A stretch of DNA of 8,943 nt from Chloroflexota bacterium (GTDB taxonomy: Bacteria > Chloroflexota > Anaerolineae > Anaerolineales > Anaerolineaceae). Positions 1 to 7,541 of the stretch are shown piece after piece (positions within the stretch are counted from its first letter, which is position 1; every line of letters starts with the position of its first letter). Below the pieces are notes generated by a model that saw only the letters and a program-made list of their open reading frames with translations, was not told where the DNA came from and did no database searches. Where the stretch lies: NCBI GenBank assembly GCA_019136175.1, contig JAGVUS010000401.1, positions 1 through 8,943 on the forward strand. The letters are read 5' to 3'. The translations under genes were made by a program, and so were the position numbers.

Positions 1-645
1 TCCTGGCAACTCAATGGGCTCGGCAATGACGAATAACCTGCCCCAGGATGGTTCATTGTTCGCTTCAATACAGGTTTGAAGTACCAGTCTTGAAGGTGCA
101 TTATAGATGGTATTGAATAATTCAGTTACAGGGATTGTGGTTGCCGGAGAATCCAGGTCTACAAACGATGAATATGGACTGTTAGGCTCCAGTGCCTGGT
201 ATTGATTGATGGCTTGGATTTGATAGTACTCTTGATGTCCATCACCATAGATGAGGATGAGGATATCTCCAGCTTCCAGGCTAAAAAAGGATTTTCCTGC
301 CAGATAATTATGCGCAAGTAAGCCGATGGAACCGTACTGGGATGCCATGGCGAATTGAGTGAGTACATCGGAATCTGATGAAACATAACCGGGCTGATTG
401 GAGGGCTGTTGGGTAACAGGATATGCGATTTTTTTATCTATATAAAGCCCAACGACTTGATGCCCATTTCCGTTCGTTACTTTGCTGGAAAATTCTGCCA
501 GTGATGGAATTAAATCTGCAAAATTGGGAGATGCTGCTCCAAAACGGGATGCTGTCACCGGAATCCGCATAGGAAGGGTATTGAATGTTCCCAGCAGGAT
601 GAGTATAAGCATGGTGATGGTAATGTGTTTTCGCCAGTGGTGCAT
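1..645 (-). CDS. Sortase-family protein, secreted or membrane-anchored (3' end outside window)
   Basis: Reading the minus strand from ATG at 645-643 gives 215 open codons to base 1 with no stop, so the gene is cut by the window edge. Seen: a short basic start followed by a hydrophobic stretch at residues 8-21 (signal peptide or N-terminal anchor); LLAHNYLAG around His112, followed by FFSLEAGD and YGDG; then LVLQTC with Cys192 and WGRLFVIAEP with Arg203. Sortases use a His/Cys/Arg triad in this order and spacing, with the Cys in a TLxTC-like motif, so this is probably a cysteine transpeptidase or a sortase-fold relative acting outside the membrane. Its class and substrate cannot be told, and no LPxTG-type substrate gene is visible. 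The family's C-terminal strand usually ends soon after the Arg, so little is probably missing. A TTGAGG ribosome binding site lies 8 nt before the ATG. The gene is divergent from yebC and probably independent of it. Confidence 0.8.
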   Translation of the reverse strand, partial: MHHWRKHITITMLILILLGTFNTLPMRIPVTASRFGAASPNFADLIPSLAEFSSKVTNGNGHQVVGLYIDKKIAYPVTQQPSNQPGYVSSDSDVLTQFAMASQYGSIGLLAHNYLAGKSFFSLEAGDILILIYGDGHQEYYQIQAINQYQALEPNSPYSSFVDLDSPATTIPVTELFNTIYNAPSRLVLQTCIEANNEPSWGRLFVIAEPIELPG

Positions 646-681
646 TAAGCAAGCCTCAATATTTTTACATAATGTATCCAG

Positions 682-687
682 ATTATA
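682..687 (-). promoter_or_regulatory. Candidate -10 box for the sortase-like gene
   Basis: The minus strand reads a perfect TATAAT at 687-682, about 37 bases before the start codon at 645. No good -35 hexamer is found at 16-18 bp spacing. A CTGACA further up is 31 bp away, which is too far. Position and match support a promoter, but the missing -35 keeps this tentative. Confidence 0.4.
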
Positions 688-762
688 GAGATCGCATTTG
701 TATTTCGTTAGCGATGTTTGTCAGTAGAAAGTTGTGATTAACAATTTTGTAAATTCTGGTTA

Positions 763-771
763 TGGTATAAT
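763..771 (+). promoter_or_regulatory. Candidate extended -10 promoter for the yebC-ruvC-trmH-ruvA set
   Basis: TGGTATAAT is a consensus -10 (766-771) with the upstream TG of an extended -10 element. Transcription would start near 778, leaving a leader of about 40 nt before the yebC ATG. The region 17 bp upstream (743-748, AATTTT) is a poor -35, which extended -10 promoters can tolerate. Confidence 0.55.
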
Positions 772-816
772 TTCTTGTTAGTTTTTCATTCCGTGAAAGT
801 TCAAGGAGCTTGTAGC

Positions 817-1566
817 ATGTCAGGTCATTCACATTGGGCAACAATTAAGAGAAAGAAAGGCGCCAGTGATGCAAAGCGGGGGCAAATTTATACCCGCTTG
901 ACTCGTGAAATTGTTATGGCGGCGCGCGAGGGCGGGGGAGACATGGATTCCAACTTCCGTTTAAGGCTCGCGGTGGAAAAAGCCAGAGACCAGAACATGC
1001 CCAAGGAGAACATTGAACGCGCCGTCAAGCGTGGAACTGGAGAAAGTAAAGATGGCGCAGCGTTTGAAGAAATTTACTATGAAGGCTATGGACCCAATGG
1101 TGTTGCGCTGATTATTGAATGCGTAACCGAAAACCGCAATCGGACTGTTGCCGAATTACGGCATATGCTGAGTCGGCTGGGGGGCAATCTGGGTGAGGCT
1201 GGATCTGTGGGATGGCAGTTTAAGCGAATTGCCTTTTTCTCGGTGGCGAGTTCAGATTTTGACAAAATTTTTGAACTGGCAGTCGAAGGTGGGGCAGATG
1301 ATGTCAGCCAGGATGAAGATTCCATCGAAATCATTGCACCTGTTGAATCGTTCAAGAAAATTATTGATCTCCTCAGGGCAGCTGGTGTAACCGTTGAAGA
1401 GGCAGGACTTCGAATGATTCCCAACCAGGAAATGGAGCTTAGCGTGGAGGATACCCTCCAGGCAATGAGGGCAATCGAGACGATTGAAGATCTTGATGAC
1501 GTTCAAAATGTGTTCTCCAACCTGCGGATTTCTGATGAGGCAGTGGCAGCAATGGAGGCTGAATAA
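817..1566 (+). CDS. yebC: YebC/PmpR family protein
   Basis: The 249-residue product is full length for the YebC/TACO1 family (about 240-250). It begins with the family signature MSGHSHWATIKRKKG, followed by DAKRGQIYTRLTREI and, mid-protein, YYEGYGPNGVALIIE and TENRNRT. Proteins of this family were long annotated as transcriptional regulators; more recent work on YebC and mitochondrial TACO1 supports a role in translation, easing ribosomes through difficult stretches such as proline runs. They act in the cytoplasm. ATG 817 is chosen because AAGGAG at 803-808 sits 8 nt upstream and the protein then begins at the conserved MSGHSHW; an in-frame TTG at 775 would overlap the promoter region. ruvC follows after 5 bp. 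The yebC-ruvC-ruvA neighbourhood is classical in bacteria, though the functional reason is not settled. Confidence 0.95.
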   Translation: MSGHSHWATIKRKKGASDAKRGQIYTRLTREIVMAAREGGGDMDSNFRLRLAVEKARDQNMPKENIERAVKRGTGESKDGAAFEEIYYEGYGPNGVALIIECVTENRNRTVAELRHMLSRLGGNLGEAGSVGWQFKRIAFFSVASSDFDKIFELAVEGGADDVSQDEDSIEIIAPVESFKKIIDLLRAAGVTVEEAGLRMIPNQEMELSVEDTLQAMRAIETIEDLDDVQNVFSNLRISDEAVAAMEAE

Positions 1567-1571
1567 GCCCC

Positions 1572-2075
1572 ATGTTGGTCCTGGGGATTGATCCGGGCAC
1601 GGCAATCACTGGGTATGGACTGGTCAAAGACACACGGGACGGCTTGCAAGTTGTGGATTATGGTGTGATCCTGACCCCAAAAGACCTGCCCCTGCACCAA
1701 AGACTATTCCAATTACATACTGAATTAACAAAAATCATTCTTCTCCATCACCCCGATGCCGGGGCGGTGGAGAAGTTGTTTTTTCAAAGGAATGTCACCA
1801 CCGCCATGTCTGTCGGGCACGCCCGCGGTGTTGTTTTTTTGGCAATGGCGCAGGCGTGTATGCCTGTGGCCGAATATACGCCTATGCAGGTCAAGGAGGC
1901 TGTTGCGGGATATGGAGGGGCTGAAAAACGCCAAATCCAGGAGATGGTGCGTGTCCTTTTGGGATTGGATGACATTCCCAAACCGGATGATGCTGCTGAT
2001 GCATTGGCGGTTGCCATTTGTCATCTCCATTCCTATCGCTTGGATCAATATATTGCAGGAATGGGCGATCAATGA
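1572..2075 (+). CDS. ruvC: Holliday junction endonuclease RuvC
   Basis: RuvC is a dimeric, metal-dependent nuclease that cuts four-way junctions symmetrically during recombinational repair, working with the RuvAB branch-migration motor. The 167-residue length is normal. The RNase H-like acidic active site is intact: Asp7 in LGIDPGT, Glu67 in AVEKLFF, and Asp140 and Asp143 in the DDAADALA motif. The central NVTTAMSVGHARGV helix and the EYTPMQVKEAVAGYGGAEK segment are also as expected. GGAGG at 1554-1558 lies inside the end of yebC, 13 nt before the ATG, slightly far, so initiation may depend partly on ribosomes finishing yebC. The stop overlaps the next start (ATGA at 2072-2075). Confidence 0.96.
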   Translation: MLVLGIDPGTAITGYGLVKDTRDGLQVVDYGVILTPKDLPLHQRLFQLHTELTKIILLHHPDAGAVEKLFFQRNVTTAMSVGHARGVVFLAMAQACMPVAEYTPMQVKEAVAGYGGAEKRQIQEMVRVLLGLDDIPKPDDAADALAVAICHLHSYRLDQYIAGMGDQ

Positions 2076-2866
2076 TTACCAGTACATCCAATCCTCAAGT
2101 GAAGATGATCCGCAAGCTTAAGGACAAGAAGGAACGCCAACAGACTGGTTTATATTACATGGAAGGAATCCGAATAGTCCTGGAAGCACTTCAGATGGAT
2201 ATGCCACTGAAAGAGATCATCCTTGCACCTGAGTTGATTACCGGGCAGGGGATCCATGAGATCTACCAAGAGGTACAACGCCTTGAAATCCCTGTCACCG
2301 AGGTAAGTGGGGATGTTTTTCGGTCTTTTTCTGTCAAGGAGGGACCACAGGGAGTTGCAGCAATTGCCCATCAACAATGGACTGATTTGAAGGAATTGAT
2401 CCCTGTTACCGGGGATGTTTGGGTGGCTTTGGATTCGGTGGCAGATCCTGGAAACCTGGGGACAATCATGCGCACGGTGGACGCAATTGGAGGCAAGGGC
2501 GTTATCTTATTGGACCAATCCACAGATCCATATGATTCCACGTCCATTCGGGCAAGCATGGGGGCATTGTTTCACTTGCAAATCATTAAGGCAAACCTTG
2601 CTGAGTTTGTACAATGGAAATTGGTGTCTTCAATATCCATCATTGGGACATCTGATTCTGCTGAGATGGATTATCATGATTTCAGATTTCCCGATCCAAT
2701 TGTCCTGCTGATGGGAAGTGAACGAATGGGGTTGCAGCCACAACACTACAAAATTTGTGAACAGGTTGTTCGAATCCCCATGGTGGGAAGGAGCGATTCA
2801 TTGAACCTGGCAATTGCAACTGCCGTGATTGTTTATGAAATATTTAATCAGAGGAGGACCAAATGA
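2072..2866 (+). CDS. TrmH/SpoU-family RNA 2'-O-methyltransferase
   Basis: This is a 264-residue SPOUT-class enzyme that uses S-adenosylmethionine to methylate a ribose 2'-OH in rRNA or tRNA. An N-terminal substrate-binding domain (about residues 1-100, starting ITSTSNPQVK) precedes the catalytic knot domain. All three SpoU motifs are visible: motif 1 DSVADPGNLGTIMRT (121-135, with Asn128 and Arg134), motif 2 LLMGSERMGL (212-221, with Glu217), and motif 3 from IPMVGRSDSLNLAIA (235-249, with Ser243 and Asn245) to the helix ending VYE. The layout resembles RlmB/TsnR-like 23S rRNA methyltransferases, but the target nucleotide cannot be read from sequence. ATG 2072 overlaps the ruvC stop by 4 bp and gives the family-like N-terminus; an earlier in-frame start at 2018 would sit deep inside ruvC. 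Its stop overlaps the ruvA start in the same way. Confidence 0.92.
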   Translation: MITSTSNPQVKMIRKLKDKKERQQTGLYYMEGIRIVLEALQMDMPLKEIILAPELITGQGIHEIYQEVQRLEIPVTEVSGDVFRSFSVKEGPQGVAAIAHQQWTDLKELIPVTGDVWVALDSVADPGNLGTIMRTVDAIGGKGVILLDQSTDPYDSTSIRASMGALFHLQIIKANLAEFVQWKLVSSISIIGTSDSAEMDYHDFRFPDPIVLLMGSERMGLQPQHYKICEQVVRIPMVGRSDSLNLAIATAVIVYEIFNQRRTK

Positions 2867-3438
2867 TCTCACTGATCCGGGGACTGGTGGCGGGGCGGGG
2901 GGATGATTGCCTGATCATCCAGGTTGGAGGTGTGGGTTTACGTGTATATGTTTCTCCCGCTCTCTTACTGCAGGCAAATGTTGGGTCCGATGTTTCGCTG
3001 CATACCCACCTGGTTGTTCGGGAGGACTCCCTGACGCTTTATGGTTTTTTGAGTGAAGAAGAAAGAGATTTATATGTCCTTCTCTTGGGAGCGGATGGAG
3101 TGGGTCCCCGAATTGGTCTGAATATTCTCTCTACATTGTCCGTTGATGCCATACGCAGAGCTGTGTTGGCAGAGCAACCGGATATTTTCAGCCGGGTAAG
3201 CGGGGTTGGCAGAAAAACCGCTCAGAAGATATTGCTGCATTTACAGGGGAAAATCAAGGGAGAGGTTTCCGGAGAATTAATCCGGCAAATGGACGCTGAT
3301 TCGGAGGTACTGGAAGCACTTGTTGGGTTGGGTTACAGTGTTGTTGAGGCGCAGGCAGCAATTCAATCCATCCCGAAAGAAACGTCTCAAGATGTGGAGA
3401 CCCGGCTTCGGATTGCGTTGCAATATTTCAGTAATTAG
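2863..3438 (+). CDS. ruvA: Holliday junction branch migration subunit RuvA
   Basis: RuvA binds the four-way junction as a tetramer or octamer and loads the RuvB ATPase rings. The 191-residue protein has the usual three parts: an N-terminal OB fold (about 1-62, MISLIRGLVAG start) with the acidic pin Glu54-Asp55 in VVREDSLTLYGF that separates strands; two helix-hairpin-helix DNA-contact motifs, GVGPRIGLNIL (79-89) and GVGRKTAQKIL (114-124); and a C-terminal RuvB-binding domain (about 147-191, EVLEALVGLGYS). The linker at about 133-146 is short. A strong GAGGAGG at 2851-2857 lies 5 nt before the ATG, which overlaps the preceding stop (ATGA). ruvB, often next in line, is not found downstream in this window. 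Confidence 0.96.
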   Translation: MISLIRGLVAGRGDDCLIIQVGGVGLRVYVSPALLLQANVGSDVSLHTHLVVREDSLTLYGFLSEEERDLYVLLLGADGVGPRIGLNILSTLSVDAIRRAVLAEQPDIFSRVSGVGRKTAQKILLHLQGKIKGEVSGELIRQMDADSEVLEALVGLGYSVVEAQAAIQSIPKETSQDVETRLRIALQYFSN

Positions 3439-3546
3439 AACGGTCATCTAAATTTAAGTGGCTGGCAAACTGGACAACGATTGTGGTATCTAGTATCATT
3501 AACACTTATCAGGTGGATCCAATCTTCCCCCATTTCTGGAGGTTAC
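3439..3546 (+). promoter_or_regulatory. Promoter and leader region of the atpAGDC transcript
   Basis: This 108-bp gap separates ruvA from atpA. It holds TGGACA at 3471-3476 and TATCAT at 3494-3499 with exactly 17 bp between them, a good sigma-70-like match (5/6 in each hexamer). Transcription would begin near 3506, giving a leader of about 40 nt. GGAGG at 3538-3542 lies 4 nt before the atpA ATG. No terminator hairpin is seen after ruvA, so some read-through from the upstream set is possible. Confidence 0.6.
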
Positions 3547-5208
3547 ATGAGTGACATTATTAAAAATTTGACGTCTGAAATCCAGAGCAAGATTGATTCT
3601 TATGAACCCCAGATGGAGGTGCGAAACGTTGGCACTGTCCTGGAGGCGGGTGATGGAATTGCGCGTGCCACAGGATTGGCTGGAGTAAAATCCCAGGAAC
3701 TGGTTGAATTTGAAAATGGTGTGATTGGGATTGCCTTCAACCTGGAGGAAGAAAAGGTTGGCATTATCATTCTGGGCGAATACTCAGAAATTCATGAGGG
3801 AATGCAGGTTCGCACAACGGGACGAATTGCATCGGTACCTGTTGGTGATGGACTCATCGGACGGGTTGTCAACGGGCTTGGCGAACCAATTGATGGAAAG
3901 GGTCCGATTCAATTCAACCGTTATCGTCCTATTGAAAGAATTGCGCCGGGTGTTGTCACCCGACAGGATGTTGATACCCCGGTGCAGACTGGGATTATCG
4001 CCATTGATAGCATGATCCCGATTGGCAGGGGGCAGCGTGAACTGATTATTGGCGACCGGCAAACTGGTAAATCCGCCCTGGCAATTGATACGATTATTAA
4101 TCAAAAAGGGAAAGACCTGATTTGCATTTATGTGGCAATTGGACAGAAGAAAGCACAAATTGCCAAGACGGTTGGTATCCTGGAACAGTATGGAGCCATG
4201 GCACATACCATTGTGGTGATGGCTGCGGCGGATGAATCAGCTGCCATGCAGTATATTGCCCCTTATGCCGGGTGCGCTATTGGCGAAGAATTTATGGAAA
4301 CTGGTCGGGATGCATTGGTGATTTACGATGATCTATCCAAGCATTCCTGGGCGTACCGCCAGGTTTCGCTTCTTCTCCGCCGTCCACCTGGACGTGAGGC
4401 TTTTCCTGGGGACGTTTTTTATCTGCATTCCCGGTTATTAGAGCGTGCCGCAAGGTTGGCGAACAAGTATGTAATTGTTGCGTCCAGCTTTGAGGGAAAA
4501 CTGGCGAAAGAGACCGAGTCTGTCAATGGCAGGGTATATGACGGTCCACTTGCCAAGGATGATGCCGGGCACGATCTTAAAGCAATGGAAAACCCAGGGA
4601 ATTACAAGATTGTGAAAGTGGAAGGGAGCGGCGGATCGCTTACTGCGTTACCCATCATTGAAACACTTCTGGGTGATGTATCCGCATATATTCCCACCAA
4701 TGTGATTTCCATCACGGACGGACAAATTTACCTGGAAAATAATCTTTTCAATGCAGGCATTCGCCCTGCCATTAATGTGGGTATCTCTGTCTCCCGAGTT
4801 GGTGGTTCTGCACAAACCAAGGCAATGAAACAGGTGGCTGGACGTCTTCGTTTGGATATGGCGGCATTTCGTGATCTTGCTGCTTTTGCCCAGTTTGGCG
4901 CAGATTTGGACAAGGCAACCCAGAGCCAATTGAACAAGGGGCTGCGCCTGCAGGAAGTCTTGAAGCAGCCGCAATACGAACCAATTCCACTGGAACAACA
5001 GGTCATGATCCTATTCGCTGCGGGGAATGGATATACAGACGGTATTCCTGTTGAAAAAATCCGCAGTTGGGAACTTGGATTCTTGAGGTATATGGAAGTA
5101 TCTCATCCGGAAATTGGAAAGGATATTGCAGAACGAAAAATGATCACTCCCGAAACTGAGAAAAACCTCCGGGAGGCTATTCAAGCCTTTAATTCCAACT
5201 GGAAGTAA
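3547..5208 (+). CDS. atpA: F1 ATP synthase subunit alpha
   Basis: Alpha is the non-catalytic nucleotide-binding subunit of the F1 head (alpha3beta3 ring), which supplies the arginine finger to beta. Seen: N-terminal beta barrel (about 25-95); Walker A GDRQTGKS (169-176); Walker B ALVIYDD (256-262); RQVSLLLRRPPGREAFPGDVF (271-291); SVSRVGGSAQ with the conserved Arg417; and a normal C-terminal helical domain. The protein is 553 residues, against about 500-515 in most bacteria. The excess lies in one block, about residues 307-359, between LLERAARLAN and GSGGSLTALPI, and not at the ends. Start: ATG 3547 has GGAGG 4 nt upstream; an in-frame TTG at 3481 has no ribosome binding site and overlaps the promoter. 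It is followed after 14 bp by atpG. The b, c, a and delta genes that usually precede atpA are absent. Confidence 0.97.
   Translation: MSDIIKNLTSEIQSKIDSYEPQMEVRNVGTVLEAGDGIARATGLAGVKSQELVEFENGVIGIAFNLEEEKVGIIILGEYSEIHEGMQVRTTGRIASVPVGDGLIGRVVNGLGEPIDGKGPIQFNRYRPIERIAPGVVTRQDVDTPVQTGIIAIDSMIPIGRGQRELIIGDRQTGKSALAIDTIINQKGKDLICIYVAIGQKKAQIAKTVGILEQYGAMAHTIVVMAAADESAAMQYIAPYAGCAIGEEFMETGRDALVIYDDLSKHSWAYRQVSLLLRRPPGREAFPGDVFYLHSRLLERAARLANKYVIVASSFEGKLAKETESVNGRVYDGPLAKDDAGHDLKAMENPGNYKIVKVEGSGGSLTALPIIETLLGDVSAYIPTNVISITDGQIYLENNLFNAGIRPAINVGISVSRVGGSAQTKAMKQVAGRLRLDMAAFRDLAAFAQFGADLDKATQSQLNKGLRLQEVLKQPQYEPIPLEQQVMILFAAGNGYTDGIPVEKIRSWELGFLRYMEVSHPEIGKDIAERKMITPETEKNLREAIQAFNSNWK
4465..4623 (+). 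other. ~53-residue insertion region within AtpA
   Basis: Codons 307-359 of atpA sit where most alpha subunits have only about 5-6 residues (SDELGG-like) and E. coli has a somewhat longer loop. The stretch begins KYVIVASSFEGKLAKE, contains NGRVYDGPLAKDD and ends near YKIVKVE. It is mixed charged and hydrophobic, with possible short beta strands (YVIVASS, YKIVKVE). The reading frame and codon style match the flanks. I infer a lineage-specific surface insertion at a known variable loop; its role is unknown. Confidence 0.75.
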
Positions 5209-5222
5209 TCCGGGAGTGAATT

Positions 5223-6089
5223 ATGCCATCCATTCGTGAAATGCGGCTCCGGATTCGGAGTATCAAGAACCTCTCCCAGGTAACCAGCGCCATGGAAACT
5301 GTCAGCGCGAGTAAAGTTCGACGCGCCATGCAGGCTGTGCAGGCGACAAGACCATATGCTGAAAAAGCCTGGCAAGTACTGGTTCATCTGGCAAATCAAC
5401 CGGTGCATAATTTGCATCCACTGCTGAGCGAACGCACGAATGTGAACCGGGTTCTTGTCTTAATGGTGTCTTCCGACAGGGGACTGGCAGGATCCTATAA
5501 CGTCAATATATTACGGCAAACCTTGTTGACGTTTAACTCATTTGAAGTCCCCGTCTCTTACATTACTGTTGGGAAAAAGGGCAGGGATTTGCTGGTTCGC
5601 AGGCGAAAAAATGTCATTGCGGAGTTTACCAATCTTCCCAGCCCGCCAAGTTTTCTTGATGTTTCACCAATCGGTCGTATTGCAGTGGATCAATTTTTGA
5701 GTGGAGAGGTTGACCAGGTTTACATTGCCTATACAGAATTCCACACCATGCTGAAACAGGAACCGGTCATCAGAAAGCTGCTTCCAATGACCATGGAAGA
5801 AAGCGATCCATCGGGACAAAACCATCATGTTTTTAGCTACGAACCGGATGGAGCTGAAATCTTAAACCAGATTGTTCCCTGTTTTACAGCCATCCAAATC
5901 TACCAATCCATTCTTTCTTCGCAAGCAAGCGAGCATGCCGCTCGAATGGTTTCGATGCGGAACGCAACCGATAATGCACTGGAGTTGATTGGTTTTCTTC
6001 AGCTTCAATACAACAAGGCTCGACAGCAAAGTATTACCAGCGATATGTTGGATATTGTAGGTGGTGCAGAGGCACAAGCATCATCATGA
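5223..6089 (+). CDS. atpG: F1 ATP synthase subunit gamma
   Basis: Gamma is the central rotor shaft: its paired N- and C-terminal helices form a coiled coil inside the alpha3beta3 ring, and its globular part contacts epsilon and the c-ring. The 288-residue length is normal. The N-terminal helix (REMRLRIRSIKNLSQVTSAM, with METVSASKVRRA after it) and the C-terminal helix (ASEHAARMVSMRNATDNA from residue 235, then YNKARQQSITSDMLDIVGGA) are the two conserved ends of the family. The middle Rossmann-like part includes VLVLMVSSDRGLAGSYN (77-93). GGGAG at 5212-5216 lies 6 nt before the ATG. It sits 14 bp after atpA and 40 bp before atpD, in the usual alpha-gamma-beta order. Confidence 0.96.
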   Translation: MPSIREMRLRIRSIKNLSQVTSAMETVSASKVRRAMQAVQATRPYAEKAWQVLVHLANQPVHNLHPLLSERTNVNRVLVLMVSSDRGLAGSYNVNILRQTLLTFNSFEVPVSYITVGKKGRDLLVRRRKNVIAEFTNLPSPPSFLDVSPIGRIAVDQFLSGEVDQVYIAYTEFHTMLKQEPVIRKLLPMTMEESDPSGQNHHVFSYEPDGAEILNQIVPCFTAIQIYQSILSSQASEHAARMVSMRNATDNALELIGFLQLQYNKARQQSITSDMLDIVGGAEAQASS

Positions 6090-6129
6090 GTTTAAAATAT
6101 TATCCCAAGATTATTTTGGAGGGCATGGA

Positions 6130-7530
6130 ATGGCACAACCAACCGGACATATAGCGCAGGTGCTTGGAAGCGTGGTTGATGTAGCGTTTGCAGAGGGAGA
6201 CCTGCCCCAGATTTATGAGGCTTTGGATGTGTTGCGACCAGAGGAAGGCAATCTGGTACTGGAAGTGCAAAGGCACCTGGGTGAAAATCATGTGCGTTGC
6301 GTAGCCATGGATACCACGGATGGATTGCAACGCGGTTTGCAGGTTCAAAGGACGCATGCACCAATCCGGGTACCTGTAGGAGCTTCCACGCTGGGAAGGG
6401 TCTTTAATGTGCTTGGTGAACCCGTTGATGGGAAAGGCGAGGTTCACGCAAGTGAATATTATCCGATTCATCGCCCAGCCCCGGTTTTTGCGGAACAATC
6501 CACCCGCGTGGAAGTATTTGAGACAGGTTTGAAAGTCATTGACCTGATTGCGCCGTTCACAAAAGGCGGCAAGACTGGAATTTTCGGTGGTGCAGGTGTG
6601 GGCAAAACTGTAATTATCCAGGAATTGATCCGATCGATTGCAACAGTACACCAGGGTAATTCAGTGTTTGCAGGTGTGGGTGAGAGAACCCGCGAAGGGA
6701 CCCAGCTGTACCGTGAAATGCTGGAATCGGGCGTTATGAAAGATACCGTTATGGTGTTTGGGCAGATGAATGAGCCCTCCGGTGTCCGCTTGCGGATTGC
6801 ACTTTCCGCACTGGCAATGGCGGAATACTTCCGTGACCAGGGACGAGACGTGCTGCTTTTTATTGATAATATCTTCCGGTTTACCATGTCTGGCTCGGAA
6901 GTGTCTGCATTGCTGGGGCGCATGCCTTCTGCAGTGGGTTACCAGCCAACTCTCGCCACAGAAATGGGCGAGCTGCAGGAGCGGATTACCTCGACCAAGT
7001 ACGGGTCCATCACGTCCATGCAGGCTGTTTATGTACCGGCAGATGATTATTCTGACCCGGCGCCAGTGGCGACTTTCACCCACCTGGATGCGACCATTGC
7101 ACTTGAGCGTTCCATTGCAGAAAAAGCAATTTATCCGGCGGTGGATCCGCTGGCTTCCACATCCAGAATTCTTGATCCCAGGATTGTTGGTGAGGAGCAT
7201 TATTCCACGGCTCGTGAAGTCCAGCGGGTTTTACAGCGCTATAAGGATCTGCAGGATATCATTGCCATTTTGGGAATTGATGAATTGAGCGAAGACGACA
7301 AAGTCATCGTCTCCCGCGCCCGAAAAATTGAACGATTCTTCTCCCAACCCATGTTTGTGGCAGAGCAATTTACCGGACAGCCCGGTCGGTATGTTACTTT
7401 ACGAGAAACCGTCCGCGGATTCAGGGAAGTCCTGGATGGAAAACACGATCAATTACCCGAACAGGCATTTTATATGGTCGGGACAATTGATGATGCCGTG
7501 GAGAAAGCGGAAAGATTGGCGAAAGAGTAA
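6130..7530 (+). CDS. atpD: F1 ATP synthase subunit beta
   Basis: Beta is the catalytic subunit that makes or hydrolyses ATP at the beta/alpha interfaces. The 466-residue length is normal. Seen: N-terminal barrel (about 5-80); P-loop GGAGVGKT (153-160); catalytic Glu185 in GERTREG; Walker B LLFIDN (242-247); the adjacent FTMSGSEVSALLGRMPSAVG segment; TSTKYGSITSMQAVYVPADD; HLDATIALER; and the C-terminal DELSEDD (384-390), the form here of the DELSEED lever that pushes on gamma. All catalytic residues I can place are intact. GGAGGG at 6118-6123 is 6 nt before ATG 6130 and sets the start at MAQPTGHIAQVLGSVVD. An ATG at 6125 is out of frame, and an earlier in-frame GTG at 6061 lies inside atpG. 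Confidence 0.97.
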   Translation: MAQPTGHIAQVLGSVVDVAFAEGDLPQIYEALDVLRPEEGNLVLEVQRHLGENHVRCVAMDTTDGLQRGLQVQRTHAPIRVPVGASTLGRVFNVLGEPVDGKGEVHASEYYPIHRPAPVFAEQSTRVEVFETGLKVIDLIAPFTKGGKTGIFGGAGVGKTVIIQELIRSIATVHQGNSVFAGVGERTREGTQLYREMLESGVMKDTVMVFGQMNEPSGVRLRIALSALAMAEYFRDQGRDVLLFIDNIFRFTMSGSEVSALLGRMPSAVGYQPTLATEMGELQERITSTKYGSITSMQAVYVPADDYSDPAPVATFTHLDATIALERSIAEKAIYPAVDPLASTSRILDPRIVGEEHYSTAREVQRVLQRYKDLQDIIAILGIDELSEDDKVIVSRARKIERFFSQPMFVAEQFTGQPGRYVTLRETVRGFREVLDGKHDQLPEQAFYMVGTIDDAVEKAERLAKE

Positions 7531-7541
7531 CAGGAGATTTT

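Noticed and set aside
159..652. Two short minus-strand reading frames (159-386 and 434-652)
   Set aside because: They lie in the wrong frame of the sortase-like gene, show no family motifs, and the competing frame is open for all 215 codons with a recognisable active site.
3481..3546. In-frame TTG start extending AtpA by 22 residues
   Set aside because: It has no ribosome binding site, overlaps the predicted promoter, and the added residues do not resemble an alpha N-terminus.
6090..6129. AT-rich gap between atpG and atpD as an internal promoter
   Set aside because: TAAAATATTAT resembles a -10, but no -35 is present at a suitable distance, and a short gap with a ribosome binding site is enough explanation.
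6100..6651. A long antisense reading frame of 183 codons opposite atpD
   Set aside because: It is fully opposite a highly conserved gene, has low-complexity Cys/His-rich content with no motif, and has no reason to be real beyond its length. Other antisense frames in the window are the same.
6877..6906. Variant FTMSGSEV in place of the common FTQAGSEV in AtpD
   Set aside because: This position also varies in other beta subunits (for example FVQAG- or YTLAG-like forms), and the catalytic residues around it are intact.
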